Part shown: positions 7,149 to 15,280 of the stretch, piece after piece | Numbering within the stretch: the stretch's first letter is position 1 | How the letters are laid out: the number at the start of each line of letters is the position of its first letter | DNA from: Fibrobacter succinogenes | GTDB lineage: Bacteria; Fibrobacterota; Fibrobacteria; Fibrobacterales; Fibrobacteraceae | Reading direction: 5' to 3' | Assembly: GCA_902799745.1 (NCBI GenBank) | Contig: CADCBQ010000004.1 | Coordinates: 1-64,000 of the forward strand | Length of the DNA stretch: 64,000 bases | Translations under genes and position numbers: made by a program | Notes under the pieces: model-generated | What the model was told of the DNA's origin: nothing | The model's input: the letters and a program-made list of their open reading frames with translations, nothing else | Databases searched by the model: none

Positions 7149-7808
7149 TTATGGTTCCAATTTATTGTAATTCGGAATGGGTAAATCGTAGGGCAGAATG
7201 CGGCTGTCGTCATCGCCTTGGACTTCGTTGTTGAAAGCTCCGATGACGCTCATCCAGTTGTTTGTACACTTGTCGCTAAATATGCTCCTGCATTTTGTTT
7301 TCAGGAACTTCATGAGCATCTTTTTCTCGTTGTCGTCCAGGAACCAGACGGATTTGTTGTACGAGGAACCCAGTTCGTATTTGGGTTCCAGAAAGGAGAT
7401 GCGCGCGCACTTGGTCGCGAGTCCTCGTTTCCAATGGTTGTACAGCGTAAAATACGGTTTTTTGCCGGGGCCGATGTCGATGACGGCGCGAAGGTCTATA
7501 TTCAGGCTCTTGCTCCACGCTCCGTTGCAGGACATCATGTTGAATTCCGAAAGCTGCAATTTGCCATCGGGCGAATAGACGTTGATTTGCCTATCGGATT
7601 CATAGTCCAAATCGTTGTCGACGGGCAGGTACATGATGGAAAAGCTATAGACCGGGCAATAGAAATCTCCGCCCTTGACGTAATCCCGCAGAACTTTTTT
7701 GGCGGTGCGTAGCGACGTGAAAATTCCCAGATCGTGATCAACGGTATCATAGCCCAGCCCATTCGGCAGTATCGTTGTCGCCAGCTGATAAATGTATCGT
7801 CTTCTCAT
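7149..7808 (-). CDS. Unknown protein
   Basis: The gene encodes 219 residues with no recognised family. It is rich in aromatic residues and has no signal peptide or membrane helix. The N-terminus RRRYIYQLATTILPNGLGYD and a later stretch DIGPGKKPYFTLYNHWKRGL suggest a compact beta-rich domain. The start at 7808 has GAGGT at suitable spacing. It follows the paralogous gene 7825-8496 by 16 bp and is probably co-transcribed with it. At the related locus near 1-2.6 kb the paralogue has a different neighbour, so the pairing is not fixed. Confidence 0.65.
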   Translation of the reverse strand: MRRRYIYQLATTILPNGLGYDTVDHDLGIFTSLRTAKKVLRDYVKGGDFYCPVYSFSIMYLPVDNDLDYESDRQINVYSPDGKLQLSEFNMMSCNGAWSKSLNIDLRAVIDIGPGKKPYFTLYNHWKRGLATKCARISFLEPKYELGSSYNKSVWFLDDNEKKMLMKFLKTKCRSIFSDKCTNNWMSVIGAFNNEVQGDDDSRILPYDLPIPNYNKLEP

Positions 7809-7824
7809 AGTACCTCACTTTTGT

Positions 7825-8496
7825 TTAAAAACTCAATGTATATCTCACTTCGAATTGTTCCGGTTTCATGCGGACAATGTCGTGGAAGGTGTAGAGGCTT
7901 GATTCGCTGTCGTAGAGGAGCGAGTCGAGTTCCCAGGAGACGCCGTCTTTGACGAACTTGTCGACGAGCAGCATTTGTTTCCAGGCGGGAACGAGGTAGA
8001 CCTTGTGGCGTTCGGGGTTGTGTTCGTTCGTGCTTGAGCAGATGTTAATGGAACCCCAGTTTGCGTACCAGAATAGCAGATCGCTGATGTACTCGTGTTC
8101 GCCGGGAATATCCCAGTCGTTCGCAGGGCAGATTTCCGATTCGAGTTCGTATTCCCTGTACCACTTGTGATTTTGCGCAGTAAGTGCGGCGATATCCCTT
8201 TTGGTCGCCTCGAAGGTGCGAGCGATGCTCCGGTGCAGTTCCCTGAAACGCTGGTCGAGCGCGATGAGCTTTTTCATGTTCGCGTAGGTCCAACGGAAAT
8301 TCTTGTTCAGCTTTTTGTAGCGGTCATTCAAAAATTCGGTGTGGATTCTGGTTTCGAAAAGTTCCTGTTCAAACCTGCTTTGGGGCATTTCTTTTTTCCA
8401 CTTCTCGACACAGCCGCGTTTGCGGCCGTTATCGAAGTCGCGGTAGAAATTTTGGAGAATATCCCACCGCGGTGTGCGTGAAAGAATCCTTGTCAT
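7825..8496 (-). CDS. Unknown protein, paralogue of 1091-1714
   Basis: The gene encodes 223 residues and is the fuller of two diverged paralogues in the island (the other is at 1091-1714). Shared features are a helical stretch NFRWTYANMKKLIALDQRFR, a following long helix, and a C-terminal SLYTFHDIVRMKPEQF. An N-terminal Arg/Lys-rich region could contact nucleic acid or a protein partner. There is no signal peptide or membrane segment and I recognise no domain. A GGGAGC site precedes the ATG at 8496. It likely heads a two-gene operon with 7149-7808. Confidence 0.65.
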   Translation of the reverse strand: MTRILSRTPRWDILQNFYRDFDNGRKRGCVEKWKKEMPQSRFEQELFETRIHTEFLNDRYKKLNKNFRWTYANMKKLIALDQRFRELHRSIARTFEATKRDIAALTAQNHKWYREYELESEICPANDWDIPGEHEYISDLLFWYANWGSINICSSTNEHNPERHKVYLVPAWKQMLLVDKFVKDGVSWELDSLLYDSESSLYTFHDIVRMKPEQFEVRYTLSF

Positions 8497-8599
8497 TGGA
8501 GCTCCCTTTTGGAGTTTTTTAGTGAAATCCGTTATTCACTAAAAATAGTCAGCGACTGCGACAAATAGCGTCGTATATAACGCATCCGTAAAAAAAACG

Positions 8600-8627
8600 A
8601 AAAAGGTGGTATTAACACCACCTTTTT
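8600..8627. terminator. Bidirectional terminator after the P-type ATPase
   Basis: The sequence AAAAAGGTGGT-ATTAAC-ACCACCTTTTT forms a stem flanked by A and T runs and lies 25 bp past the stop of the metal ATPase gene on the minus strand. Confidence 0.8.
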
Positions 8628-8651
8628 GACGAGATTTTATAGATTTCGAGG

Positions 8652-10733
8652 CTATTTCTGCTTCAACGGCGTCATACTCTTGGCACAGATTGCCATGGTC
8701 GAGAGATTGTGCAACAAGGCCGAGGTCGAGGGGGCCAAGAAGCCGAAGAAGCCTGCCGCCAGTAACGACGTGTTGAAGGCCACGATAAAGCGGTAATTCG
8801 CCTGGATACGTTCCATAAGTTGAGTACTCAACGTACGGAGTTCGGCGAGATCGCGCAGATCTTCGCTGCGGAGGGTCACGTCGGCGGTTTCGCGGGCAAT
8901 GTCGCTGGCATCGCTCATGGCGACCGACACGTTCGCGGCAGCCAATGCGGGAGCATCGTTGATTCCGTCGCCCACCATAATCACGCGGCGGCCTTCGGCC
9001 TTCATCTTTTCCACATAGCGGTGTTTGTCTTCGGGCAACACCTGCGCAAAGAAGGTATCAATGCCCAAAAGTTGAGCTGTACGTTCAGCGGCTTTCTGGC
9101 TATCGCCGGTAATCATCGCCACATGCCTGATTCCGCGTTCACGCAGCATGCGGATCGCTTCTGCCGCTTCGTCTCGCGGAGGATCGCTAATGCAAAGCAC
9201 TCCCGCAAGGTTCCCGCCAATGGCAAGGTAAATCACGGAGGCTGCTCCGGCGAGTTCGTCGATCTTTTTCTGTTCCGCTTCGCCCACTGCAATTTTTTCG
9301 TCTTCGACGACGAAATGTTTGCTGCCGATAACGGCGCGTTCACCGTCGAGAGTCGTCGCGATTCCATGCGCCACGATGTATTTGACATCGGCGTGTTCTT
9401 CTTCGTGGTCGATTCCCCGTTCGGCGGCACCGCGCACAATGGCGCGCGCCATGCTATGCGGGAAATGCTCCTCGATGCAGGCCGCAATGCGGAGGATTTC
9501 TTCTTCGCTGCGATTACCGAACGGAATAACACGTTCAAGTTTCGGTTCCGCCTTGGTGAGAGTTCCTGTCTTGTCGAAAACAATGGTATCGGCAAGCGCA
9601 AATTCTTCCAGGTACTTGCCGCCCTTCACGGTCATGTTGCGGTCAGCGGCTTCGCGCAGCGCAGAAATCACCGAAATCGGGGTCGAAAGCTTGATGGCGC
9701 AAGAATAATCCACCATCAGAATCGAGACGGCCTTGGTAATGTTGCGCGTAAACAGGAGCGTGAGCCCGAAACCGAGGAAACTGAACGGTACAATACCATC
9801 GGCAAGGCGTTCAGCGCGGCTCTGGATAGAGGCCTTCAAGTCTTCAGAGCGATCGATAAGTTCAATGATTTTCTGAATCTTGGTATTGCCGCTCACGGCC
9901 CGCACAGATACTACGATGGAGCCTTCGTCCACGACGGTGCCTGCAAAAACGGACTTTCCGACCGTCTTGTGCACCGCCTGCGATTCGCCCGTCATGGTCG
10001 CTTCGTTCACAAAGGCATCGCCTTCGGCAACGGTTCCGTCCACCGGAATCATGCTGCCGGAACGCACGCGCACGAGGTCGCCCACCTGAACATCCTGCAT
10101 GCGCACCTGAACATCGACACCGTCCTTGACAACCCACACGCGGTCTACCTTCACGGCAAGGCTTGCGGTAAGGGCGGTGCGGGTACGCGCCTTGGTGTAA
10201 CCTTCCAAAAGGCTACTTACGTTCAGCAAGAACATAATGGTTCCTGCCGATTCGTAATTGCGCTGCAGGATGCTCGCTCCGATAGCGGCTCCATCTAACA
10301 CCTCGACAGAAAGCTTTCCTTCACCAAGGCAATTCAAGCCCTTAGCCACAAACTTGAGGCCCCTGTAAATCAGGTGCACCGTGCGGATAGGAGCCGGAAT
10401 AAACAACTTGGCCAAGTAACGCCTCGCAATCATGAACGCGAGCTTATTCTTGAAATCCGTATCAAGAGCCTGCAGCTGATATTCGGTATCGGGTTCAATT
10501 TCCGGAAGATTTGCAATGTTAAGATTTCGAACGAAATCAATCACCTGTTCACGATAGCCATCTTCGTATTCCAGCAGAATACCGCCGTTTTCCGAATGGA
10601 CTACCGCTTTCTGGACATAAGGTTCACTCACGCATGCCATGTGGATGCGCGGTTCATGCATTGTCTCAAATGCGTAGGCCCCCGCCCGAAAGCGGATTCG
10701 CCCCGGCTGATCGTAAACAATCTTGAATTTCAT
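8652..10733 (-). CDS. Heavy-metal translocating P-type (P1B) ATPase
   Basis: The 693-residue protein moves a metal ion across the inner membrane using ATP. Visible motifs in order: an N-terminal GRIRFR domain (about 1-75) of the kind replacing the usual metal-binding domain in one ATPase subgroup; the actuator TGES (about 250); the phosphorylation site DKTGTLT (about 390); HFPHSMARA in the nucleotide domain; and the hinge GDGINDAPAL. The key transmembrane metal motif is not CPC but SCAIKLSTP, so copper specificity should not be assumed; metal unknown. There are few predicted membrane helices before the actuator. It is preceded, 3 bp away, by the small protein 10737-10961. Direct repeats upstream of that gene may be the metal-responsive control site. 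Confidence 0.9.
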   Translation of the reverse strand: MKFKIVYDQPGRIRFRAGAYAFETMHEPRIHMACVSEPYVQKAVVHSENGGILLEYEDGYREQVIDFVRNLNIANLPEIEPDTEYQLQALDTDFKNKLAFMIARRYLAKLFIPAPIRTVHLIYRGLKFVAKGLNCLGEGKLSVEVLDGAAIGASILQRNYESAGTIMFLLNVSSLLEGYTKARTRTALTASLAVKVDRVWVVKDGVDVQVRMQDVQVGDLVRVRSGSMIPVDGTVAEGDAFVNEATMTGESQAVHKTVGKSVFAGTVVDEGSIVVSVRAVSGNTKIQKIIELIDRSEDLKASIQSRAERLADGIVPFSFLGFGLTLLFTRNITKAVSILMVDYSCAIKLSTPISVISALREAADRNMTVKGGKYLEEFALADTIVFDKTGTLTKAEPKLERVIPFGNRSEEEILRIAACIEEHFPHSMARAIVRGAAERGIDHEEEHADVKYIVAHGIATTLDGERAVIGSKHFVVEDEKIAVGEAEQKKIDELAGAASVIYLAIGGNLAGVLCISDPPRDEAAEAIRMLRERGIRHVAMITGDSQKAAERTAQLLGIDTFFAQVLPEDKHRYVEKMKAEGRRVIMVGDGINDAPALAAANVSVAMSDASDIARETADVTLRSEDLRDLAELRTLSTQLMERIQANYRFIVAFNTSLLAAGFFGFLAPSTSALLHNLSTMAICAKSMTPLKQK

Positions 10734-10736
10734 GGA

Positions 10737-10961
10737 TTACTTCGCTTCTGCTTCTTTTTTTGCGTCGTTGCAGATGTCGGCAGCTTCGTCCTTCATGTCT
10801 TGGAAGGTGGCCTTAGCGTCGGCAGTGAACTTCATGCCCTGAGCAAGTCCCTTGACGGCATATTCGCGAGTTTTGGGAGCCTTGAGAATCTTCTTTGCAA
10901 TAGCGGAGCCAACAGCACCAGCCATCACCAACCAAAACTTTTCATTTTTCCATACGGACAT
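10737..10961 (-). CDS. Small P-type-ATPase-associated protein, DUF6110-like
   Basis: The 74-residue protein has one hydrophobic N-terminal segment (FWLVMAGAVGSAIAKKIL) followed by a charged amphipathic helix (ATFQDMKDEAADICNDAKKE). Small proteins of this type, including the DUF6110 family, are often encoded next to metal P-type ATPases and may assist metal delivery or membrane assembly; the assignment here rests on size, layout and neighbour. A consensus AAGGAGT site precedes the ATG. Its stop is 3 bp from the ATPase start, so the pair forms one transcript. Confidence 0.65.
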   Translation of the reverse strand: MSVWKNEKFWLVMAGAVGSAIAKKILKAPKTREYAVKGLAQGMKFTADAKATFQDMKDEAADICNDAKKEAEAK

Positions 10962-11102
10962 AGTTTACTCCTTTTGTTGATTGTTCGTCACTATAAATCT
11001 ATCTCTTTTTCACACAAAAAGCAACTCACATACAAACTAACAAACAGACTTAGAGCCTTAGTCCCATAAGCTTTCCAAGCGACTAACAATGTTGCAAATT
11101 TG

Positions 11103-11153
11103 AAATTTAGTTGACAACTTGCAACTTAGTTAGTAGTGATACAACTTAGTTAG
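11103..11153 (-). promoter_or_regulatory. Phased direct repeats upstream of the metal ATPase operon
   Basis: On the minus strand the 12-mer CTAACTAAGTTG occurs twice exactly 20 bp apart (11142-11153 and 11122-11133), with a degraded third copy, TCAACTAAATTT, at 11103-11114. They lie 140-190 bp before the start at 10961 and just past the stop of the receptor gene at 11160. Helical phasing suggests tandem binding of a regulator. The target regulator is unknown. Confidence 0.5.
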
Positions 11154-11159
11154 AATGAA

Positions 11160-13406
11160 CTACCTAAAACTGTATCTAATCTTAGTCGCGAAAGTGCGTC
11201 CCGGTTTAGATTCTCCATACTTATCGTAAACGGTTTCGTCCATAAAGTTATCGACTTCAAAGCTCCAAGCGAGTTTGTTTTCCCACACGGAATATTCAAT
11301 ACCTAAATCCTGCGTGAACGATGCATCGATTTTTCTGCTTTGGCGGGAACTGACTTTCCAGCCGTAATAGTATTCATCGGTGTAATTTGCAGCCCACCAG
11401 AACTTGACAAAATCGTTCTTGTTGAGTATATCACCCATGTGGAATTCGGCCATATAATTCATAAAGAACCGAGGAATGTTCGGGATGATGGCATCTTCAA
11501 GAATTCCCTGCTTGGCGTTATAATCTATATTGCGCAAATCCTGGAAAGTCCAGTTCGTTCCGAGCAACACCCATTCATTCACATCGAGTTTTACGTCGCC
11601 TTCGTAGCCCCAGCCGCGAATCGGGTCCATGTTAAAGTACGGCACCGACATTTGTGAAGTACCCATATAATGGATGCGGTTCTTGTAATAGGAATAAAAC
11701 ACGTCTCCGTCAAATCGGAATCGTGCAAACAACGGGATTTCCTGCAAATCAAGAGACAGTCCCACGTTAAAATTGTCCGCTTCTTCGGGCTTGAGATTTG
11801 TCGCGGCACTCACGCGCACCCCATCGCCAAAGAGTTCATCGGGCGTGGGCAAGCGCACCGCATGCTGGTAGGAGCCCTTGACCGAAAGCGGCTTTACAAT
11901 CCTAAACATCAAGCTTTCATCGTAACTGAAATCCGTATAATCGTTCGATTCTACAGAAGCCTGCTGAATCATACTTGTAGACGTATTCGAAATTTCAGCC
12001 TTCAAGTAGTGAAATTTGAAACCAAGTAAATTCTGCAACCTAGAATCAAAGAAATTATCTTCAAGCGAAAGGCCTGTCGTCACAGAAATTGTCTTTCCCG
12101 GGAAACCCGCCGTATTGAAGCCCACCATTTCAGAGCCCACATCATCTTCAGGATCTTCCTTATGATACCTGAAAAGAGTATTCCAGTAAACAAACTGATT
12201 TTTAATGAACTGATAATCCAAATTCAACAAATTGTTGAAGTCATAAGCCTGAACAGTCCTCAGTTTCGGGAGTCCCATTGACGAAAGTTCGCCCACATTT
12301 TTCTTTGCCGTATCGCAAGCATACCAGTTGCGGCAATGCACACGGCTCGTATCGATAATCTTATTTTCGTTATAACCGAATGAAAAATGGTTGCCGAAAT
12401 TCAAGCCGTTCACGAAAATATTCTTCTTATCCAATCCGAATGTAGCGCCAAAACTATAGCCTTCGGCAGTCGCTTCCACAATGCGGTTCGCATCGCCCTG
12501 AATTTCCTTGTCGAAAGCGCCGTAACTTGCGCCAAGCGAAATCTGGTCGAACCAAGCGTTCATCAAGTTTGCAAAAGCCTGTACATTGTAAGAGGTGTAA
12601 TGGTCGTGATCGCGAACAATGCTCGTGTCTTTGCCCGTAGAACTTTTCATATAAGGCGAAGTAAATTTGTAATCGTTGTCGGAATGGTTAAAATACCCCG
12701 ACACACCCACTTCCAAGCCTGCGCCACCCACAATACTATCCACCAAGTGGCTCGCCGTTACAGAAGCCTTGTGCGTATTAAAACTCGAAAGGCTGTAAGA
12801 AGCGTCAATCGAATTGGCAAGGCGTTTCTTGGTAATGATATTGATAGCACCGCCAGCGCCATCTGTTGCAAAACGTGCCGGAACATAGCCCTTATAGACT
12901 TCGATATCGGCAATCTGATCAATAGGAATATCGTCAAGGCCCAAGTTGCCCTGCGTTTCAACCGGGACACCGTTCACGAGCACCTTGATATTCTTGCCTT
13001 CCATGCCGCGAATGTTGACCTTGCCTTCGCTACCCATGCCGCCCGACTTACGGACCTTCACACCCGAGGCAGAGTTGACCGCCTTCGAAACAGTCTTGCT
13101 GGTATTCTGCATTTCGGCAGCATCAATCGTCGCAACCGATTCGGCCTTTTTTGCCTGTTTAGCCTGTTCCGCTTCTATTTCAGATTCCACCGAAAGTTCA
13201 TCTAGCTGCGTAACCCCCGACGCACTTGCTTGTGCAGGGGCGTCTGAATTCGACACATTTGCAGACTCCGAATTTTCTGGAGCAGTTTCTTCTAGAAAAT
13301 CGTCTATCGAGGTAATTTCATCATCTTGAGCGCGGACCGAAACCGCACCAACCGTAGCAAATATAAGGGCAAGCGTAGCTGCTTTGTAAATAAACATCTT
13401 TTTCAT
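11160..13406 (-). CDS. TonB-dependent outer-membrane receptor
   Basis: I choose the ATG at 13406, which gives a normal signal peptide (MKKMFIYKAATLALIFATVG, cleaved near VRA-QD) and 748 residues. After an acidic Ser/Ala-rich linker, a plug domain spans about 90-200 with VNIRGMEGKNIKVLVNGVPV and EVYKGYVPARFATDGAGGAI; the rest is the beta-barrel, ending in an aromatic-containing strand (FATKIRYSF). The family imports siderophores, haem, cobalamin or other ligands using TonB energy, here probably from the tonB-exbBD operon at 30.8-32.5 kb. Upstream lies tandem site A (13439-13473), with a TAGAAT that can serve as -10, so it likely belongs to the same regulon as feoAB and the MMPL operon. Ligand unknown; iron chelate is my inference. 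Confidence 0.92.
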   Translation of the reverse strand: MKKMFIYKAATLALIFATVGAVSVRAQDDEITSIDDFLEETAPENSESANVSNSDAPAQASASGVTQLDELSVESEIEAEQAKQAKKAESVATIDAAEMQNTSKTVSKAVNSASGVKVRKSGGMGSEGKVNIRGMEGKNIKVLVNGVPVETQGNLGLDDIPIDQIADIEVYKGYVPARFATDGAGGAINIITKKRLANSIDASYSLSSFNTHKASVTASHLVDSIVGGAGLEVGVSGYFNHSDNDYKFTSPYMKSSTGKDTSIVRDHDHYTSYNVQAFANLMNAWFDQISLGASYGAFDKEIQGDANRIVEATAEGYSFGATFGLDKKNIFVNGLNFGNHFSFGYNENKIIDTSRVHCRNWYACDTAKKNVGELSSMGLPKLRTVQAYDFNNLLNLDYQFIKNQFVYWNTLFRYHKEDPEDDVGSEMVGFNTAGFPGKTISVTTGLSLEDNFFDSRLQNLLGFKFHYLKAEISNTSTSMIQQASVESNDYTDFSYDESLMFRIVKPLSVKGSYQHAVRLPTPDELFGDGVRVSAATNLKPEEADNFNVGLSLDLQEIPLFARFRFDGDVFYSYYKNRIHYMGTSQMSVPYFNMDPIRGWGYEGDVKLDVNEWVLLGTNWTFQDLRNIDYNAKQGILEDAIIPNIPRFFMNYMAEFHMGDILNKNDFVKFWWAANYTDEYYYGWKVSSRQSRKIDASFTQDLGIEYSVWENKLAWSFEVDNFMDETVYDKYGESKPGRTFATKIRYSFR

Positions 13407-13438
13407 CGCAGCGCAATTGAGCAATTTTCAGCCCAAAA

Positions 13439-13473
13439 TTCTACTCCAAATAGGTTACCAAAACCCCGAATGG
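13439..13473 (-). promoter_or_regulatory. Tandem 20-bp site A, upstream of the TonB-dependent receptor
   Basis: On the minus strand: CCATTCGG-N12-CTATTTGGAGTAGAAT. The two half-sites start exactly 20 bp apart (13473 and 13453). TAGAAT overlaps the end and fits a -10 box about 30 bp before the receptor start. Matching sites lie at 15044-15078, 15116-15147, 26293-26320 and 26330-26364. Confidence 0.8.
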
Positions 13474-13570
13474 TTTTCCTTTTCATAAAGCAAAATTCGC
13501 CAAGCCGAGTGTCGCGGGCAAGTTTACTTGCACATGACCGAGGCGCAAGATTTTGAATTTGCGAAGCAAA

Positions 13571-13601
13571 TAAAAATCCGTCCTTGCCTGAGCAAGAACG
13601 G
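13571..13601 (-). terminator. Terminator downstream of the lipoprotein gene
   Basis: On the minus strand CCGTTCTTGC-TCAG-GCAAGGACGG forms a 10-bp stem with one mismatch, followed by ATTTTTATTT, about 50 bp past the stop of 13649-14968. The remaining gap to 13438 shows nothing else apart from site A. Confidence 0.8.
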
Positions 13602-13648
13602 AAGTTTGTGTTTATGAGGATATTGAGGGTTTATGGAGATTCTTTTGC

Positions 13649-14968
13649 TTACTTGAGCGGAACAAGCCACATCGGAATCGGTTCCACCGTAGCAATCTTT
13701 TCGGCCTTTTCCGTCTTCGGGTCATAACGGAAGTAGGCATTGCCGTCTTCTTCAGTAGACACAGCAAAAATCACGGTACCGTCTTCATCAATGTACTTAC
13801 CGTAGCTAGCCCAGCTAGAAGAATAGCCGATCGGCAGAGCCTTCATAGTCTTCTTGGCAAGATCGATTTCCACCGGCTTGCAAGTGTTATTGTGGTAGCT
13901 ATCCATATCGGTCCAAACCTGCTGCAGGTCCACCATCACGTTCAAGAATGCATAAACCTTAGTACCATTAGCATAAGTAGTGGGGCTCAGGTACTTGAAG
14001 TTATCCTTCTTGGTAACACCATCGATAGCGACTTCCTTGGTCACGAGCCAAGCATAGTCCTTATCGAACTTAGTTTCACCCACCTTGATGCGCAGGAAAC
14101 CGTCAACCTGGCCCGGAGCGTAGCCCCAGGAGGCGTTACTGTAGCAGTAAATGTAGCCATCAGCAACAATGAACGCCTGATTCTGAGAGTCGTCCAGCGA
14201 ACCCACGGCTGCAACGCGGTCATCTTCAGCCACGGCAATCACGGAATCCTTCTCAACGTCAATGATAGCAACCTGAGCCTTGTTGCCAGTTGCATAGTCG
14301 CTCACATTCTGCAAGAGGCCCACATAGAGGCGACCATCTACAATCACGCCAGTACCCGGGCTCACCACGAGAGCGTCATCACCCTTGTACTTGGAAAGAT
14401 CAATTGCACCGGTGGTTTTCATGGTCTTCGGATTAATGATAAGGAGCGAATCAAGCATGCCACCCAAATAGGCCTTTTCTTCGTTCACGAAGTAAATGTG
14501 GTTTGCCCAAACGCCCGGGAGCGTAAGTTCAGCAGACTTTTTACCGATCTTGTTATTGTCATCGAGGCTGTAACGGGCAACGGAACCAATGTCAAGGTCC
14601 GCAATGAAGAGAGATCCATCGTAATAAACGACGCCTGCGCGGGTGCCGACTTCGATATAGTCCTTGCCCAAATCACCGGTGTGGTCCAGAGACATGGTGC
14701 CGATAAACATTGTTTCACCCGAAGCGATCGATGTTGCGAATTCACGCTTGTATTCGCCCTTTTCTTCTTTCTTAGAACTGCTAGAGGCGTCCTTGCTATC
14801 GCTAGACTTTTCAGTCGAAGAACTGGACTTATCCTTGCTATCGCCGGACTTTTCGGTCGAAGAGGAAGATAGTTCCTTGTCGTTGTCAGAGCTTGCCGAA
14901 GAGGAATCGTCGCAAGCAACCAGCATACCAAGCGACACGATGAGCGCCGCCAAGAATCTTTTTTTCAT
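13649..14968 (-). CDS. Surface lipoprotein, beta-propeller type (DUF4374-like)
   Basis: The 439-residue protein has a lipoprotein signal peptide with lipobox LVAC (Cys 19), then a Ser/Lys/Asp linker to about residue 75, as is typical of Fibrobacter lipoproteins. The remainder has repeated strands such as VVYYDGSLFIADLDIGSVAR and VDGRLYVGLLQN, consistent with a beta-propeller resembling DUF4374 proteins, which in other bacteria sit beside TonB receptors for siderophores. I infer a cell-surface or periplasmic accessory for ligand capture. It is transcribed in the same direction as the receptor gene downstream. Its promoter region contains tandem sites B and E. Enzymatic function is not apparent. 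Confidence 0.8.
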   Translation of the reverse strand: MKKRFLAALIVSLGMLVACDDSSSASSDNDKELSSSSTEKSGDSKDKSSSSTEKSSDSKDASSSSKKEEKGEYKREFATSIASGETMFIGTMSLDHTGDLGKDYIEVGTRAGVVYYDGSLFIADLDIGSVARYSLDDNNKIGKKSAELTLPGVWANHIYFVNEEKAYLGGMLDSLLIINPKTMKTTGAIDLSKYKGDDALVVSPGTGVIVDGRLYVGLLQNVSDYATGNKAQVAIIDVEKDSVIAVAEDDRVAAVGSLDDSQNQAFIVADGYIYCYSNASWGYAPGQVDGFLRIKVGETKFDKDYAWLVTKEVAIDGVTKKDNFKYLSPTTYANGTKVYAFLNVMVDLQQVWTDMDSYHNNTCKPVEIDLAKKTMKALPIGYSSSWASYGKYIDEDGTVIFAVSTEEDGNAYFRYDPKTEKAEKIATVEPIPMWLVPLK

Positions 14969-15043
14969 ATTAGCTCCTGAAATGGTGCGGAAAAACCGCG
15001 GTTGTTAATTTTGCGGAGCATTTTAGAAATGTCCCTGGAGCGG

Positions 15044-15078
15044 TTCTACTCCAAACGGAGGTGGAAAAATCCGATTGG
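15044..15078 (-). promoter_or_regulatory. Tandem 20-bp site B, upstream of the lipoprotein gene
   Basis: On the minus strand: CCAATCGG-N12-CCGTTTGGAGTAGAAC, half-sites starting at 15078 and 15058, 20 bp apart. TAGAAC is the likely -10 box; the leader to the ATG at 14968 is about 70 nt. Confidence 0.8.
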
Positions 15079-15115
15079 ATTTTTAAGGGGGAAATCGTCT
15101 TTTTCGCTTTGTTTT

Positions 15116-15147
15116 AACTCCGTTCAGTCGTTTTTCACTCCATTCAG
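15116..15147 (-). promoter_or_regulatory. Tandem 20-bp site E, between lipoprotein and araC genes
   Basis: On the minus strand the 11-mer CTGAATGGAGT and then CTGAACGGAGT start 20 bp apart (15147 and 15127). They match the second-half consensus (GGAGT) of sites A-C. The site could be a second upstream element for the lipoprotein promoter or an autoregulatory site for araC, whose start is 134 bp away. The 312-bp gap 14969-15280 otherwise holds site B and the araC promoter. Confidence 0.65.
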
Positions 15148-15192
15148 ACATTCTTGCAATAAAATTTTTCTATTGCCGTCACAAAATTAGCC

Positions 15193-15221
15193 TTGACGAA
15201 GTTTTGTTCACTAATTAGATT
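15193..15221 (+). promoter_or_regulatory. Candidate promoter of the araC-ABC operon
   Basis: TTGACG (15193-15198), a 17-bp spacer, and TAGATT (15216-15221) lie about 60 bp before the ATG at 15281. The 17-mer acaaaattagccttgac that ends in the -35 box recurs at the promoter of 19718-20284. Confidence 0.55.
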
Positions 15222-15280
15222 TGGCTTACTTTTTAAGACTAGACTAACAAAGCCAGTTTAAAGAGATTTTTGAGGGAAAT

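Noticed and set aside
8820-10298. A 492-codon plus-strand frame opposite the metal ATPase
   Set aside because: Antisense shadow with no recognisable domain, while the minus strand encodes a complete P-type ATPase.
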